A program made the translations under genes and the position numbers. From Dehalococcoidia bacterium (GTDB lineage: Bacteria > Chloroflexota > Dehalococcoidia > Lucifugimonadales > Lucifugimonadaceae), in NCBI GenBank assembly GCA_022451965.1, contig JAKUNJ010000003.1:100299-164298 (forward strand): 64,000 bases of DNA, written 5' to 3'. The notes beneath the pieces are model-generated. The model made no database searches. It was given only the letters and a program-made list of their open reading frames with translations, and was not told the DNA's origin. Positions within the stretch are counted from its first letter, which is position 1. Each line of letters opens with the position of its first letter. Shown piece by piece: positions 46,696 through 55,554 of this stretch.

Positions 46696-47604
46696 TTAAT
46701 TAGGATATTTTTCCCAAGTTATTCCAGCAACATTAGAGTATTTTAAGGTTGCTTCATATGAAGGCTTAAATTTATCTCTAGGAATATGCTCTACTAATAT
46801 TTGAGCACTTGGACATATTTCTTGCATTCTTTTCAAAAAATAAATTTGATCCATCATACCACTTCCTAAGTATTCTTCTTCTAATTGAAATAAAAGTGAA
46901 TCTATAACCTTAAAATCTTTTAAGTCTGCGCTTATTGTATATTCTCCAAGAAGAGTAAAGAATTCTTCAAGAAATGGTCTAGTATTATATGCCTGTTCTA
47001 GTGAAGATAAAAAATTAACTGGATCTTGATTAAATTTTAAATTTTTAGACCCAACAGCATCAAAGAAATCTTTTACTTTTTTAGCAGAATAAACAGGTGA
47101 AACATATCCACCTTCTAACAATAAATACATTCCTTCTGATTCGGCAATCTTACAAATTTGTTTAGTTGAATCTACAAGCCTATCAAATACTTTTGGTGTA
47201 TGATTTAGAGGATGTGGAAGCCATGCTCCATTTTCATTTATGCTTCCAGGTCTAAGATATGTACTTGGGCAACCAAGTTTTACTGATAATATACACATTT
47301 CTTTAACAAATGAAATTGTATTTTTTCTAATACTTTCATCTGAACTTACTAGACCCCCACCATAAGTTCCTCTAGAATTTCCAATTGCTATAGAATTATT
47401 ATGAAATCTTGATTTTATTTCTTTAATTGCTGCTTCTGAGTAAGCTGAGGGGTCAGAGACTACTACATTATGGACTGTATAACCTATATCAGCTACTTCT
47501 TTTAGATCTTCATTCGTATAAGTTAAAACATCAAATTCATGAGGTATATTCCCACTATAACCTGCACCAGTTGTCCCTATCATTGAAGCTGCACCTAAAT
47601 ACAT
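46696..47604 (-). CDS. Sugar-phosphate isomerase/epimerase-like TIM-barrel protein
   Basis: 302 residues of the xylose-isomerase-like AP endonuclease 2 superfamily. Likely metal ligands are Glu in YLLLEGGYVSP, Asp in KFNQDPVNF and ADLKDF, and Glu in QILVEHIPRDKF. It would isomerise or epimerise a sugar or keto acid. It is first in the operon with GNAT, RraA-like and enolase-superfamily genes, which supports a sugar or sugar-acid substrate. An IolE/IolI-like role is possible. The start is ATG at 47604. Confidence 0.83.
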   Translation of the reverse strand: MYLGAASMIGTTGAGYSGNIPHEFDVLTYTNEDLKEVADIGYTVHNVVVSDPSAYSEAAIKEIKSRFHNNSIAIGNSRGTYGGGLVSSDESIRKNTISFVKEMCILSVKLGCPSTYLRPGSINENGAWLPHPLNHTPKVFDRLVDSTKQICKIAESEGMYLLLEGGYVSPVYSAKKVKDFFDAVGSKNLKFNQDPVNFLSSLEQAYNTRPFLEEFFTLLGEYTISADLKDFKVIDSLLFQLEEEYLGSGMMDQIYFLKRMQEICPSAQILVEHIPRDKFKPSYEATLKYSNVAGITWEKYPN

Positions 47605-47652
47605 AATTACTCCTTTTTTGAATAACTTTCATAAAGTATAACAGTAAGATTT

Positions 47653-48201
47653 TTACCTGATATATGGAAATGATTGTTTGAAATATTTATATGCAGATAA
47701 GTACGCAAAAAATGTTCCTATAACTAGAACTAATATACTCAGCTCAAAATAATAAGAAAAATTAATAATTGGAGTTCCTATGATCATACCTATTCCTGTC
47801 ATTTGAGTAATTGTTTTAGTTTTTCCTAATGATGAAACCTTAACTAGATTACTTCTAGAAAAACTTGCCATCCATTCTCTTAGTGACATAACAAAAATTT
47901 CTCTTATTATTATCAAAATTGTAATCACAAATAATATAATTGATTCTCTTTGATATATGAGGGAAATTAGTACTAAAAAAACTAGGAATTTATCAGCTAT
48001 TGGGTCTAGAAATTCACCAAATTTAGATTCCAGCGATTTTCTTCTTGCGAAAAAACCATCAATAGCATCACTTAAGGAACCAAGTATAAAGAGAATTACA
48101 GCTGCAATGACAGAAAAAGTAGAATCAAAAAATAATAATGTAGATACAATTATTGCAAAAAAGAATCTTGATAAAGTAATTATTGTTGGAAAATATGTCA
48201 T
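47653..48201 (-). CDS. pgsA: CDP-alcohol phosphatidyltransferase (phosphatidylglycerophosphate synthase)
   Basis: 182 residues with about five or six membrane helices. The CDP-alcohol motif D-x2-D-G-x2-A-R-x8-G-x3-D-x3-D is complete in SDAIDGFFARRKSLESKFGE and the following FLDPIADK. It makes phosphatidylglycerophosphate from CDP-diacylglycerol and glycerol-3-phosphate at the membrane. PgsA is favoured by size and the EWMASFS segment; other CDP-alcohol transferases are possible. It is separated from the sugar-acid operon by 48 bases and divergent from the TPR gene. Confidence 0.9.
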   Translation of the reverse strand: MTYFPTIITLSRFFFAIIVSTLLFFDSTFSVIAAVILFILGSLSDAIDGFFARRKSLESKFGEFLDPIADKFLVFLVLISLIYQRESIILFVITILIIIREIFVMSLREWMASFSRSNLVKVSSLGKTKTITQMTGIGMIIGTPIINFSYYFELSILVLVIGTFFAYLSAYKYFKQSFPYIR

Positions 48202-48278
48202 TAATTTTTTGTTTTCTGTTTTTAAATATAAACTAATTCTTATAATATGAGTATGAATATCTTAAAGTAATTTATCAA

Positions 48279-48662
48279 ATGGAATCGTCTTATTTTAATT
48301 CAGGTATAAATAAAGCTAAACTAGGTCTTCACGATGAGGCCATAGAAGATTTTGAAAAGGCTTCATGGGAAGATCCTGATAATTTTGAAATCCAATTTAA
48401 TCTTGGAACAGCTTACTTAACAATAGGAGAGTTTGAACAAGCAATAGTAAATTTAGATAGAGCCATTAAGATATCGCCAAAAAATTCTGATGCTTGGGGA
48501 AACAGAGCAGTTGCTAAAGCTGCTATAGGTGAGGATTCTGAATCAGAAAAAGATAAAGAACAGGCAATAGAATTAGGGGCTAATCCAGATGGTATTAATG
48601 CAGTTATAGACATAGTTAAGGAAAAAAGAGAAGGATCTGACCCATTTAAGAATTTAAAATAA
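48279..48662 (+). CDS. Tetratricopeptide-repeat protein
   Basis: 127 residues made of about three TPR units: SSYFNSGINKAKLGLHDEAI, the next from NFEIQFNLGTAYLTIGEFEQ, and the last from SDAWGNRAVAKAAIGEDSE. TPR proteins act as docking scaffolds. There is no signal peptide or membrane segment. It stands alone between pgsA (divergent, 77 bases) and a hydrolase (convergent, 3 bases between stops). Partner unknown. Confidence 0.87.
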   Translation: MESSYFNSGINKAKLGLHDEAIEDFEKASWEDPDNFEIQFNLGTAYLTIGEFEQAIVNLDRAIKISPKNSDAWGNRAVAKAAIGEDSESEKDKEQAIELGANPDGINAVIDIVKEKREGSDPFKNLK

Positions 48663-48665
48663 TAT

Positions 48666-49805
48666 TTATAAAAAGAATCTTAATAACAATTCATTTACTC
48701 TATCTGGATTTTCCTGCTGCACCCAATGTCCTGCATTTTCAACAAGTTCAATTCCTTCAAACTTGGTCATTATAGTCTGCATTTTTTTTAAAGCTCCAGG
48801 CTTTTGATATATTCCCCAGTCGCTTTTTCCCGAAATAAATAAAGAAGGAACATCAATTCTATAATTGCTAAAAAGGGATAGCTTTTGTAAATTTTCATAA
48901 TCTACAGAAGCTCTATACCAATTGAGTCCGCCTTGAAATGAAGTTTTAGAATATTCTTCGAAATATACTTTTATTTCCTCATCTGTAAGCCATTTACATT
49001 TCTTTATTTCTTGTTCCGTTGGCATATAGTCATTTACAGTCTCTGCCATATTTTTTTGTTTATCCATAATATAATAAGTAGGCATTTTAGATAATTCTTT
49101 GGCGTCCCATAAATTTATTTCAAAAGGTTTATTATTTTTCCAATCAAAACTTTTATAGTGGTAATATGCTCTAATAAAAGATTTTAATCCTTGTTTAGAA
49201 TTCATCATTTCATAATTAGCTGACTTTGTTCTGTAATATGATTGATAGTGTTTTCTAGGAAATTCTAATTTAGCCAAATCTTTATCTATTTGATCAGTTT
49301 CAGGAATATATTCATCTTTTGATTTAAAAATAAAAGATGGAGGACCAGTAAATGGTCCGCTCATAGTTACTAAGTTCTGAAATACATCAGGTCTAAGAAG
49401 GGTCGCCCAAGATGCAGGGCCTATACCAGAATCATGTCCAATAATTCCATGAACTTTATCGTAGTCTAATTTTTTTATAAGATTATATATATCTGAAACT
49501 AGATTCAACTGAGAATAATTAAATAGATTATTTGTGTATGTTAAATCTGAGTTCTTAGTGCTTCCAAATCCTCTTTGATCAGGGGCAATTACGTGAAAAC
49601 CATTATCAGAAAGAACAGGCAGAATTTTTCTCCAACTATAAGATAATTCTGGAAATCCATGAAGTAAAATTATTAATTTAGAATCAGAAGTTTTCTTTCC
49701 AGATTCTAGATAATGCATATCAATGCCATTTATATCCTGAGCATAATTAGATTTAATCTCTCTTGGAAGCAAATCTTGATAGTAAGAATTTATTTTAGAA
49801 TTCAA
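48666..49805 (-). CDS. Alpha/beta-hydrolase, epoxide-hydrolase/haloalkane-dehalogenase type
   Basis: 379 residues. The oxyanion motif is LLHGFPELSYSWRKILP, and the nucleophile is Asp in GIIGHDSGIGPASW, as in epoxide hydrolases and haloalkane dehalogenases rather than Ser esterases. VIAPDQRGFGST and the late LVENAGHWVQQENPDRV (catalytic His) complete the fold. A larger cap domain is present. It would open epoxides or cleave carbon-halogen bonds, with epoxide hydrolase more likely by HGFPE. It is a single-gene unit. Confidence 0.88.
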   Translation of the reverse strand: MNSKINSYYQDLLPREIKSNYAQDINGIDMHYLESGKKTSDSKLIILLHGFPELSYSWRKILPVLSDNGFHVIAPDQRGFGSTKNSDLTYTNNLFNYSQLNLVSDIYNLIKKLDYDKVHGIIGHDSGIGPASWATLLRPDVFQNLVTMSGPFTGPPSFIFKSKDEYIPETDQIDKDLAKLEFPRKHYQSYYRTKSANYEMMNSKQGLKSFIRAYYHYKSFDWKNNKPFEINLWDAKELSKMPTYYIMDKQKNMAETVNDYMPTEQEIKKCKWLTDEEIKVYFEEYSKTSFQGGLNWYRASVDYENLQKLSLFSNYRIDVPSLFISGKSDWGIYQKPGALKKMQTIMTKFEGIELVENAGHWVQQENPDRVNELLLRFFL

Positions 49806-49887
49806 TAGGTTTATTTGTTATTTATTTATAATTAAAGAATATATATTTTGTATATTATGTAAATAAAAAATCCATAAGGGTGAAAAA

Positions 49888-50067
49888 ATGTTAGACAATT
49901 CTAAAGAAGCATTTCTAAGTCAATTAAAGCTTAAAAATATAGACTTATCAGATGAAGATTTTAATCAATCTTACAAAACATATCTAAATTTTAGAAAGAT
50001 TTATGCTTCAATGAAAAATCAAGATATTGATAATTTTGAACCAAGACAAAGATATTTTGGAGAATGA
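49888..50067 (+). CDS. Small AtzG/GatC-like protein upstream of amidase, 59 residues
   Basis: A short frame from ATG 49888 to TGA 50065-50067, with AAGGG 7 bases before the start. The product is charged and helical: KNIDLSDEDFNQSYKTYLNF in the middle and the tail NFEPRQRYFGE. The 'leucine/isoleucine-DLSDEDF ... helix ... EP-x-F' outline resembles AtzG and other GatC-like small subunits that stabilise AtzE-type amidases. It ends 3 bases before the amidase ATG, so the two are surely co-translated. The homology is my reading of pattern and context; the coding call is stronger than the family call. Confidence 0.72.
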   Translation: MLDNSKEAFLSQLKLKNIDLSDEDFNQSYKTYLNFRKIYASMKNQDIDNFEPRQRYFGE

Positions 50068-50070
50068 TAT

Positions 50071-51465
50071 ATGAATAAAGAATTATATTACTTATCTATT
50101 AATGAACTTAACTCTATGTATTTAGGAAAGGAAACATCTCCTGTAGAAGTTACAAATGTTTTTTTGAAAAGAATAAAAGAATTTGATTCAAGCTTAAATT
50201 CATATATTGAAGTTTATGAAAAAGATGCAATTGATAACTCAAAGTTAGCAGAAAGTTCATTATCTGAAGCTTCAACAAATAAGTTAATTGGAATCCCTTT
50301 AGGTCTCAAGGATCTTATAGATATTAAGAATAAAATTACAACAGCTGGTTCAAAAATATTAGAGAATAATGTTGCAGAATATGATGCTAAAATTACTAAA
50401 GATTTTATTGACTCAAAGTCAATAATCTTAGGTAAAACAAATTTAGTTGAATTTGCATTTGGAACACTTGGTATTAATACTACAACTAGAACTTGTAGAA
50501 ATCCTTGGGATATGAAAAAAGTTCCCGGAGGATCAAGCTCAGGTTCAGCAGTATCTGTTAGTAGTGGGTTAGCCACATTCGCCATAGGTACGGATACAGG
50601 AGGTAGTATAAGGATGCCTGCTGCATTATGCGGTATTACAGGATTTAAGCCTACCTATGGAACAGTGTCTAGAGTGGGAGTAAAAGACCTGAGTTGGACT
50701 ATGGACCATGTTGGACCAATGGCTAGATCCGCTAATGATTGTTTAGAAGTGATGAAGGTAATTTCTGGATATGATTCAAGAGATAAATACTCATTAGATA
50801 ATCCTAAAGAAAGTTTTATAGATTCAGAAAAAATAGATAGAACTAATATGAAAATTGGTATTCCTAAACAATATTTTTTTGATGACGTAGAAAGTGAAAT
50901 TTTGAAAAGAGTAAATGAATCAATAGAAATTTTCAAACAACTTGGTTACCAAATAATTGAGATTGATATGCCATTTGTTAGTGATGGTAGAAATATAAAT
51001 ATTGGAGTCTTAATACCAGAGGCTATATCTATACATAGAAAATTTCTTGGGAGATCAAAAGAATATACAAAAACTGTAATAAATAGGCTTTTAGGTGGCC
51101 TAGGAGTTACTGCAGATGAGTACTTAGATGCTTCGAGAGCAATGTCTTCGTTTAATCAAAAAATGAAAGTAAAAATGAGTGAAATTGATGCAATAATCAC
51201 TCCAACAGTACCATCACTTACGCCTAATATTAAAGATTCATATAATCCAAACACTTTAGAGGCAAATTCTATGGGTAAATTTACAGGAGTTTTTAATCTA
51301 ACTGGACAACCTTCTATTTCAATACCATGTGGACTGACTAATCAAAATTTACCGGTTGGATTAATGATTTCAGGAAAAATGAAAGAAGACCTCAAAATTT
51401 TAAAAATTGCTATGGATTTTCAAAATAATTCTGATTTTCACGAGCTTAGACCAAATCTAAGTTAA
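50071..51465 (+). CDS. Amidase (amidase-signature family, AtzE/GatA-like), second paralogue
   Basis: 464 residues. Catalytic Lys80 in IPLGLKD, VPGGSSSGSAVSVSSG (cis-Ser about 155-156) and the nucleophile Ser179 in GTDTGGSIRMPAALCG form the Ser-cisSer-Lys triad. The short C-terminus and the small gene directly upstream fit AtzE-like hydrolases or a GatA homologue outside the tRNA pathway. It shares the N-terminal pattern YLSINELN with the amidase at 32344, so the two are paralogues. The 3' end overlaps the DUF6295-like gene by 9 bases on the opposite strand. Confidence 0.9.
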   Translation: MNKELYYLSINELNSMYLGKETSPVEVTNVFLKRIKEFDSSLNSYIEVYEKDAIDNSKLAESSLSEASTNKLIGIPLGLKDLIDIKNKITTAGSKILENNVAEYDAKITKDFIDSKSIILGKTNLVEFAFGTLGINTTTRTCRNPWDMKKVPGGSSSGSAVSVSSGLATFAIGTDTGGSIRMPAALCGITGFKPTYGTVSRVGVKDLSWTMDHVGPMARSANDCLEVMKVISGYDSRDKYSLDNPKESFIDSEKIDRTNMKIGIPKQYFFDDVESEILKRVNESIEIFKQLGYQIIEIDMPFVSDGRNINIGVLIPEAISIHRKFLGRSKEYTKTVINRLLGGLGVTADEYLDASRAMSSFNQKMKVKMSEIDAIITPTVPSLTPNIKDSYNPNTLEANSMGKFTGVFNLTGQPSISIPCGLTNQNLPVGLMISGKMKEDLKILKIAMDFQNNSDFHELRPNLS

Positions 51466-51714
51466 ATGATTACCTTTATTTAGCGCAATATTTAACTTTT
51501 CTATAATATCTAATGCAGATTCTGGAGTTATTTCTACTGTAATTCTTGAATCAATAGGGTTCATATCATTTTTAAAACTTAAAGTTATAGAGTGCTCACA
51601 ATCAACATATGTAGAATGATCATAATATATATCACAAGAGTCTAAGGGTATCCATGATTTTATTTTTTTCCCGGAACCCTTTACTTTAGCTTTTTCAGCA
51701 ATCATTGTACACAT
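51457..51714 (-). CDS. DUF6295-like small protein
   Basis: 85 residues. The pattern MCTMIAEKAKVKGSGKKIKS, then IYYDHSTY, CEHSITLSF and a C-terminal SALDIIEKL helix matches what I recall of DUF6295 (MCT...GSGKG...YYDHP...EHAL). The function is unknown. It lies 3 bases downstream of the dienelactone-hydrolase gene, and the two seem to form one transcript. The Cys2 and the DH/EH pairs could bind metal, but that is speculation. Confidence 0.75.
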   Translation of the reverse strand: MCTMIAEKAKVKGSGKKIKSWIPLDSCDIYYDHSTYVDCEHSITLSFKNDMNPIDSRITVEITPESALDIIEKLNIALNKGNHLT

Positions 51715-51717
51715 TTG

Positions 51718-52482
51718 TTAACTCCTTAATTTTTCTTCTACAAAATCAAATATTTTATCCCAAGCATCTACAGATTGTTGCTGTCTATAATAAGGTGCAT
51801 GATAATACATAAAACCGTGGCCTGCTCCATCATATCGATGAAAAGAATATTCCTTATTATTTTCTTTCAATAATCGTTCATGCTCATTTACTTCTTCTGG
51901 TGTAGGAGAAACATCGTCATTTCCAAACAGACCTAATAGTGGTGCAGATAAAGATGAGGTTAATGTTGAAGGAGATTTAGGTTGTTTTTCGCTTAATGCG
52001 TCATCTTTCATGACAACATTTCCACCCCAACATTCTATTATTGCTTCAAATTCATTTGACATACATCCAGCTAAAAACGCATGTCTACCTCCAGAACAAG
52101 TACCAAATATTCCAACTTTTTTACTAGAATTAGGAAGTGCTTTTAGATAATCTGAAGAACCTAATAAGTCATTCATTGCTTGATCATCTGATATTCCTCC
52201 ATTAGATCTAACTTCTGCAGCTACATCATCAGGAGTTCCATTTCCTTGTCTATGATATAAATCTGGGCATATTGCCATATAACCATGGTGAGCAAATTTT
52301 CTTGTAAATTCTTTATAAATTTCATCCCAACCAGGAATATGATGGGCTAAAACTATAGAAGGAAATGGACCATTTCCTAAAGGTTTTGCTATGTAAGCTG
52401 TAATGTAATCATTATTTCTAGATTTTATTGTTACAGTTTCTGCAATCATACCCTCATAATCATGGGTCTTGTAATCAGACAT
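51718..52482 (-). CDS. Dienelactone hydrolase family protein
   Basis: 254 residues of alpha/beta-hydrolase fold. The nucleophile is Cys in IFGTCSGGRHAFLAG, the Asp lies in LFGNDDVSPTPEEV, and the His in YDGAGHGFMYYHAP, the usual DLH Cys-Asp-His triad. AYIAKPLGNGPFPSIVLAHH is the entry strand. It hydrolyses lactones or related esters; the physiological substrate is unknown. The downstream DUF6295-like gene is probably co-expressed. It is separated from the PhyH gene by 44 bases. Confidence 0.9.
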   Translation of the reverse strand: MSDYKTHDYEGMIAETVTIKSRNNDYITAYIAKPLGNGPFPSIVLAHHIPGWDEIYKEFTRKFAHHGYMAICPDLYHRQGNGTPDDVAAEVRSNGGISDDQAMNDLLGSSDYLKALPNSSKKVGIFGTCSGGRHAFLAGCMSNEFEAIIECWGGNVVMKDDALSEKQPKSPSTLTSSLSAPLLGLFGNDDVSPTPEEVNEHERLLKENNKEYSFHRYDGAGHGFMYYHAPYYRQQQSVDAWDKIFDFVEEKLRS

Positions 52483-52526
52483 AATTACTCCTTAAGTAAA
52501 TTTTTTAATTATTAAAGTTGAAATTC

Positions 52527-53534
52527 TTATGCGCAGGCGACATCGTCGCCATCCCATCTATTGAATGCAAATTGCTCAGTTTGAGCTAAATTATCTCTGG
52601 CAGATTCCCATGATTCATACCAAACTTGAGCATCATCTAGAACTTCATCTGGATTATCATTACTTCTTGCAACAAATCCTGGAAAAATATCTCTACCTGT
52701 TGGTTCTCCAATTGGTTGATATCTTAGATCAAAACTCCATCTTATTTTGTTACTTATATTTGGTAAAGCAGAATGGACAGTTTTTTTAGTTAGAAAGAGA
52801 GCATCACCTTTTTTCATAGGAACTGCCATGGCATGTGATTCATCAAATAAAGTTGTTGGGATTTGTAAGCCACCTGCATTCAAGCTTCTATTTATTTTTC
52901 CAGTTTTAGGATTGAATCCTGGACAATGAGTAAGAACTTTACCTTCGTGACTTCCAGGAACAACTTGAAGACAACCATTTTCTTCGGATGCATCCATAAG
53001 TGGAAACCAAACTGTTAGCATATTTGTATTGTCTACTTCTTCTGTTGCTACACCTGCATCTTGATGCCATGGGGTAGCACCAAATTTAACAAGCCCATTT
53101 TCATCTTTTGGAGCTTCTGATTCAGGTACCTTAATTCTGACATGCTGAATTGGATTAGAGAAAATTTCTTCCCCAATTATTGACTCAACAGCATCAAGAA
53201 GGTTGTTATTTTTTAGTGCATTGAAAACAGCAGGACCTGCCCAAAAGGGTGTGTCTTCCTTGATACCACTTTGAGGTAGAGAGAAATCGAAAAATTGATT
53301 ATAAACTTCTCCCGATTCAGCATATATTTTGGTTACTCTTTCACCAAATTCTAAATCCTCATATTTTGATGAGATCTTGCCTTCCTCAAATAATTTTTTT
53401 GCCAAGTTATCAAGTACAGTGTGATACTCATCTATTATAGGGTCAATTATATTTTCAGGGTCAATTAGATTCTCAACTTTTAAGAATCCAAATTCATTAA
53501 AATGATTTAGTTGATCTTTAGTTAGACTAGCCAC
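52527..53534 (-). CDS. Phytanoyl-CoA dioxygenase (PhyH) family protein
   Basis: 335 residues of Fe(II)/2-oxoglutarate dioxygenase fold. The iron ligands are His and Asp in ATPWHQDAGVA and the distal His in KKTVHSALPN; the 2-oxoglutarate-binding Arg lies in IRWSFDLRYQP. It hydroxylates an aliphatic or small-molecule substrate using O2. PhyH proteins are numerous in SAR202-like marine Chloroflexota. The start is GTG at 53532-53534, with AGGAG just upstream. It ends in RWDGDDVACA. The substrate is unknown. Confidence 0.9.
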   Translation of the reverse strand: MASLTKDQLNHFNEFGFLKVENLIDPENIIDPIIDEYHTVLDNLAKKLFEEGKISSKYEDLEFGERVTKIYAESGEVYNQFFDFSLPQSGIKEDTPFWAGPAVFNALKNNNLLDAVESIIGEEIFSNPIQHVRIKVPESEAPKDENGLVKFGATPWHQDAGVATEEVDNTNMLTVWFPLMDASEENGCLQVVPGSHEGKVLTHCPGFNPKTGKINRSLNAGGLQIPTTLFDESHAMAVPMKKGDALFLTKKTVHSALPNISNKIRWSFDLRYQPIGEPTGRDIFPGFVARSNDNPDEVLDDAQVWYESWESARDNLAQTEQFAFNRWDGDDVACA

Positions 53535-53596
53535 AAAAAACTCCTATTATTTTTCTTAATTATACATAAGTAAATTACTATTTGTACATGAGTTTA

Positions 53597-54328
53597 TTAT
53601 ATTACCCATTCAGGTAAAGTTTTAAGATCAAATAAATTTAATATATTTGATTCATTTATGATTTTTTTTGTTTCTCCCTTGCAAAGTATCTCACCTTCTG
53701 AAATCATAAAACAATCATCGGTAATCTCTTCAATAAACTTAATATCATGTGAAGTAATAATAACTTTAGTTCCATCAGAGATAATATCTCTAATAACATC
53801 TAAAATTAATATTTTGTTAGAAAGATCTAAATTTGATGTAGGTTCATCTAATAACAAGTATTTCGGTTCTTGAACTAAAGCTCTTGCTATTCTAACTTTT
53901 TGTTTTTCTCCAGAGGATATTTCGTCAACATTTTTATTGGATAAACTAGCTAAATCTAACTTTTCAATTGTTTTATTTATAACTGATTTATCTGATTTAG
54001 ATAAAAAGCCAAAAGTATTTAAGTATGGATACCTTCCCATTTCAATTATTTCTCTTACTGAGAAATCAAAAGTAGGTTCTAAATCTTGAGTAACTATTGC
54101 AACCTTTTTTGATAATTCTCTTTTTGAAAAATTCTCGATTGACATACCATCAATATAGATATTGTCATTCGGAACATTTAATATTCCGCATAATATCTTT
54201 AGTACTGTAGTTTTACCAGACCCATTTGGTCCAAGAAAGCCAGTAGACATTTTTCCAATATCTATATTGATGTTCTTTAGAGCTTTAGTATTTTCATAAC
54301 TAAAATCTAAAGCTCTAATTTTTATCAT
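53597..54328 (-). CDS. btuD: ABC transporter ATPase, B12/iron-siderophore importer type
   Basis: 243 residues. Walker A is GFLGPNGSGKTTVL, the signature is ISSGEKQKVRIARAL (usually LSGGQ), Walker B is KYLLLDEPTSNLD, and IITSHDIKF holds the switch His. It energises import by the permease at 55551. It overlaps the binding-protein gene by 4 bases (ATGA) and is last of a three-gene operon behind a cobalamin riboswitch, so a corrinoid role is the best guess. The SSGE signature is a mild variant. Confidence 0.88.
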   Translation of the reverse strand: MIKIRALDFSYENTKALKNINIDIGKMSTGFLGPNGSGKTTVLKILCGILNVPNDNIYIDGMSIENFSKRELSKKVAIVTQDLEPTFDFSVREIIEMGRYPYLNTFGFLSKSDKSVINKTIEKLDLASLSNKNVDEISSGEKQKVRIARALVQEPKYLLLDEPTSNLDLSNKILILDVIRDIISDGTKVIITSHDIKFIEEITDDCFMISEGEILCKGETKKIINESNILNLFDLKTLPEWVI

Positions 54329-55554
54329 TCAAAATCCCCAAAATTTTCTATATCTTCTAGATCCCATAATATTTTTGCTAATTCTTCAGATCCCTTAAGA
54401 TTCCAATAGGATAGGGTTGTCCACCAATTCGAGTTTACCATATAAACTTCATCATTTTTTATAGCTTCAATTGAAGCAAGAGATTCATCTGACATTAGGT
54501 CATCATAAAAATCTTGACCTCCCCACTGAACTGATTGTGTTATAAGTATCATCTCAGGATTCATAGAAATCAAAAGTTCTTTTTCTATTGTATTATTTGA
54601 CTCTACTCCATTAGCTGCTGCAACGTTTTTTCCACCTGCCAACTGGATGATTGAATCTTCGGTTGACCCATTTCCAGCTGTCCAATATGCATCCCACCAG
54701 GATAATGTAATAACATTTTTAGTTTTATCAGTATTTGATTTAGCTAAATCATTTAAGATTTTAACTTTATTATCAATATCTTCACTTAGAAATAAAGCTT
54801 TTTCCAAATTTCCTGTTATGTAAGACATTAGCCAAACATCATTTTTTCTTCCTTCAGAGGAATTATTTAAAGATGTTTGAATAACTGTAATTCCTACATC
54901 TTTCAATGTATCCATTAATTCTATAGATGCATAAGCATCTGCAAAGACTATGTCAGGTGAGAGTGAAATTATTGTTTCAGGATCAGTTGTCACAATTGGT
55001 AATCCTTCAGATTTTTTTTCTATGTTACTACCACCTTCTTGAGCAAAAGAGGTTGTTCCTGCAATTTGATCAGTATTTGATACACCAAACAATATTTCAT
55101 CATGACCTAAAGAAATTGTTAATACTTTTTCTGGTCTTTCAGTAATTGTAATTTCTTCATCATTAATTAAAACTTTTCTAGGCCATGATAAATTTTCTGG
55201 CTCTATAATAGCTTCAATTTTAGAAAGTGCATCTATAATTTCTTCATCATGATCGTGTGCCTCGTGATCTTCATCTGAATCATGATCTTCTTTATCTTCA
55301 TCATGATCGTGTGCCTCATGATCTTCTTTATCTTCATCATGATCGTGTGCCTCATGATCTTCATCTGAATCATGATCTTCTTTATCTTCATCATGATCTT
55401 CATCTGCATCATGATCTTCTGTATCATATAATGATTCTGAATAACCACCTGAACTATTATCATCGTATACTACTGTGTTATCTTCACCTGCTTGACAAGC
55501 AACAGCAAAAATAAACAATAATAAACTCATTAATAAAAGCTTAATTTTTTTCAT
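54325..55554 (-). CDS. btuF: ABC importer substrate-binding lipoprotein with His/Asp-rich insert
   Basis: 409 residues. Signal peptide with lipobox FAVAC (Cys20). Residues about 45-105 are an extreme His/Asp/Glu-rich tract with 13 His in 12- and 18-residue repeats such as HDHDEDKEDH. The rest is a BtuF/FecB-type periplasmic-binding fold: VLTISLGHDEILFGV, then ISLSPDIVFADAY. It should catch the ligand outside the membrane; the riboswitch argues for a corrinoid, while the tract suggests metal binding (cobalt, zinc or nickel). It overlaps both neighbours by 4 bases. Ligand not proven. Confidence 0.85.
   Translation of the reverse strand: MKKIKLLLMSLLLFIFAVACQAGEDNTVVYDDNSSGGYSESLYDTEDHDADEDHDEDKEDHDSDEDHEAHDHDEDKEDHEAHDHDEDKEDHDSDEDHEAHDHDEEIIDALSKIEAIIEPENLSWPRKVLINDEEITITERPEKVLTISLGHDEILFGVSNTDQIAGTTSFAQEGGSNIEKKSEGLPIVTTDPETIISLSPDIVFADAYASIELMDTLKDVGITVIQTSLNNSSEGRKNDVWLMSYITGNLEKALFLSEDIDNKVKILNDLAKSNTDKTKNVITLSWWDAYWTAGNGSTEDSIIQLAGGKNVAAANGVESNNTIEKELLISMNPEMILITQSVQWGGQDFYDDLMSDESLASIEAIKNDEVYMVNSNWWTTLSYWNLKGSEELAKILWDLEDIENFGDFE
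55240..55422 (-). repeat. Imperfect tandem repeats encoding His/Asp-rich tract
   Basis: Within the binding-protein gene, near-identical units coding HDHDEDKED and HDSDEDHEAH recur at spacings of 36 and 54 bases. Matching DNA (for example the repeated catgatcgtgtgcctc segment on the plus strand) implies recent slippage expansion. Both other strands and frames also stay open across it, which explains spurious His- and Met-rich frames. Copy number is likely to vary between strains. Confidence 0.85.

Noticed and set aside
55240..55422. CRISPR-like or minisatellite array
   Set aside because: The repeats are in frame within a lipoprotein gene, encode acidic/His units and have no unique spacers.
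55233..55514. Open frames on other strands and frames through the His/Asp-rich repeat
   Set aside because: They arise from the low-complexity repeat (Met/Ile- or His/Leu-rich translations) and overlap the well-supported lipoprotein gene.
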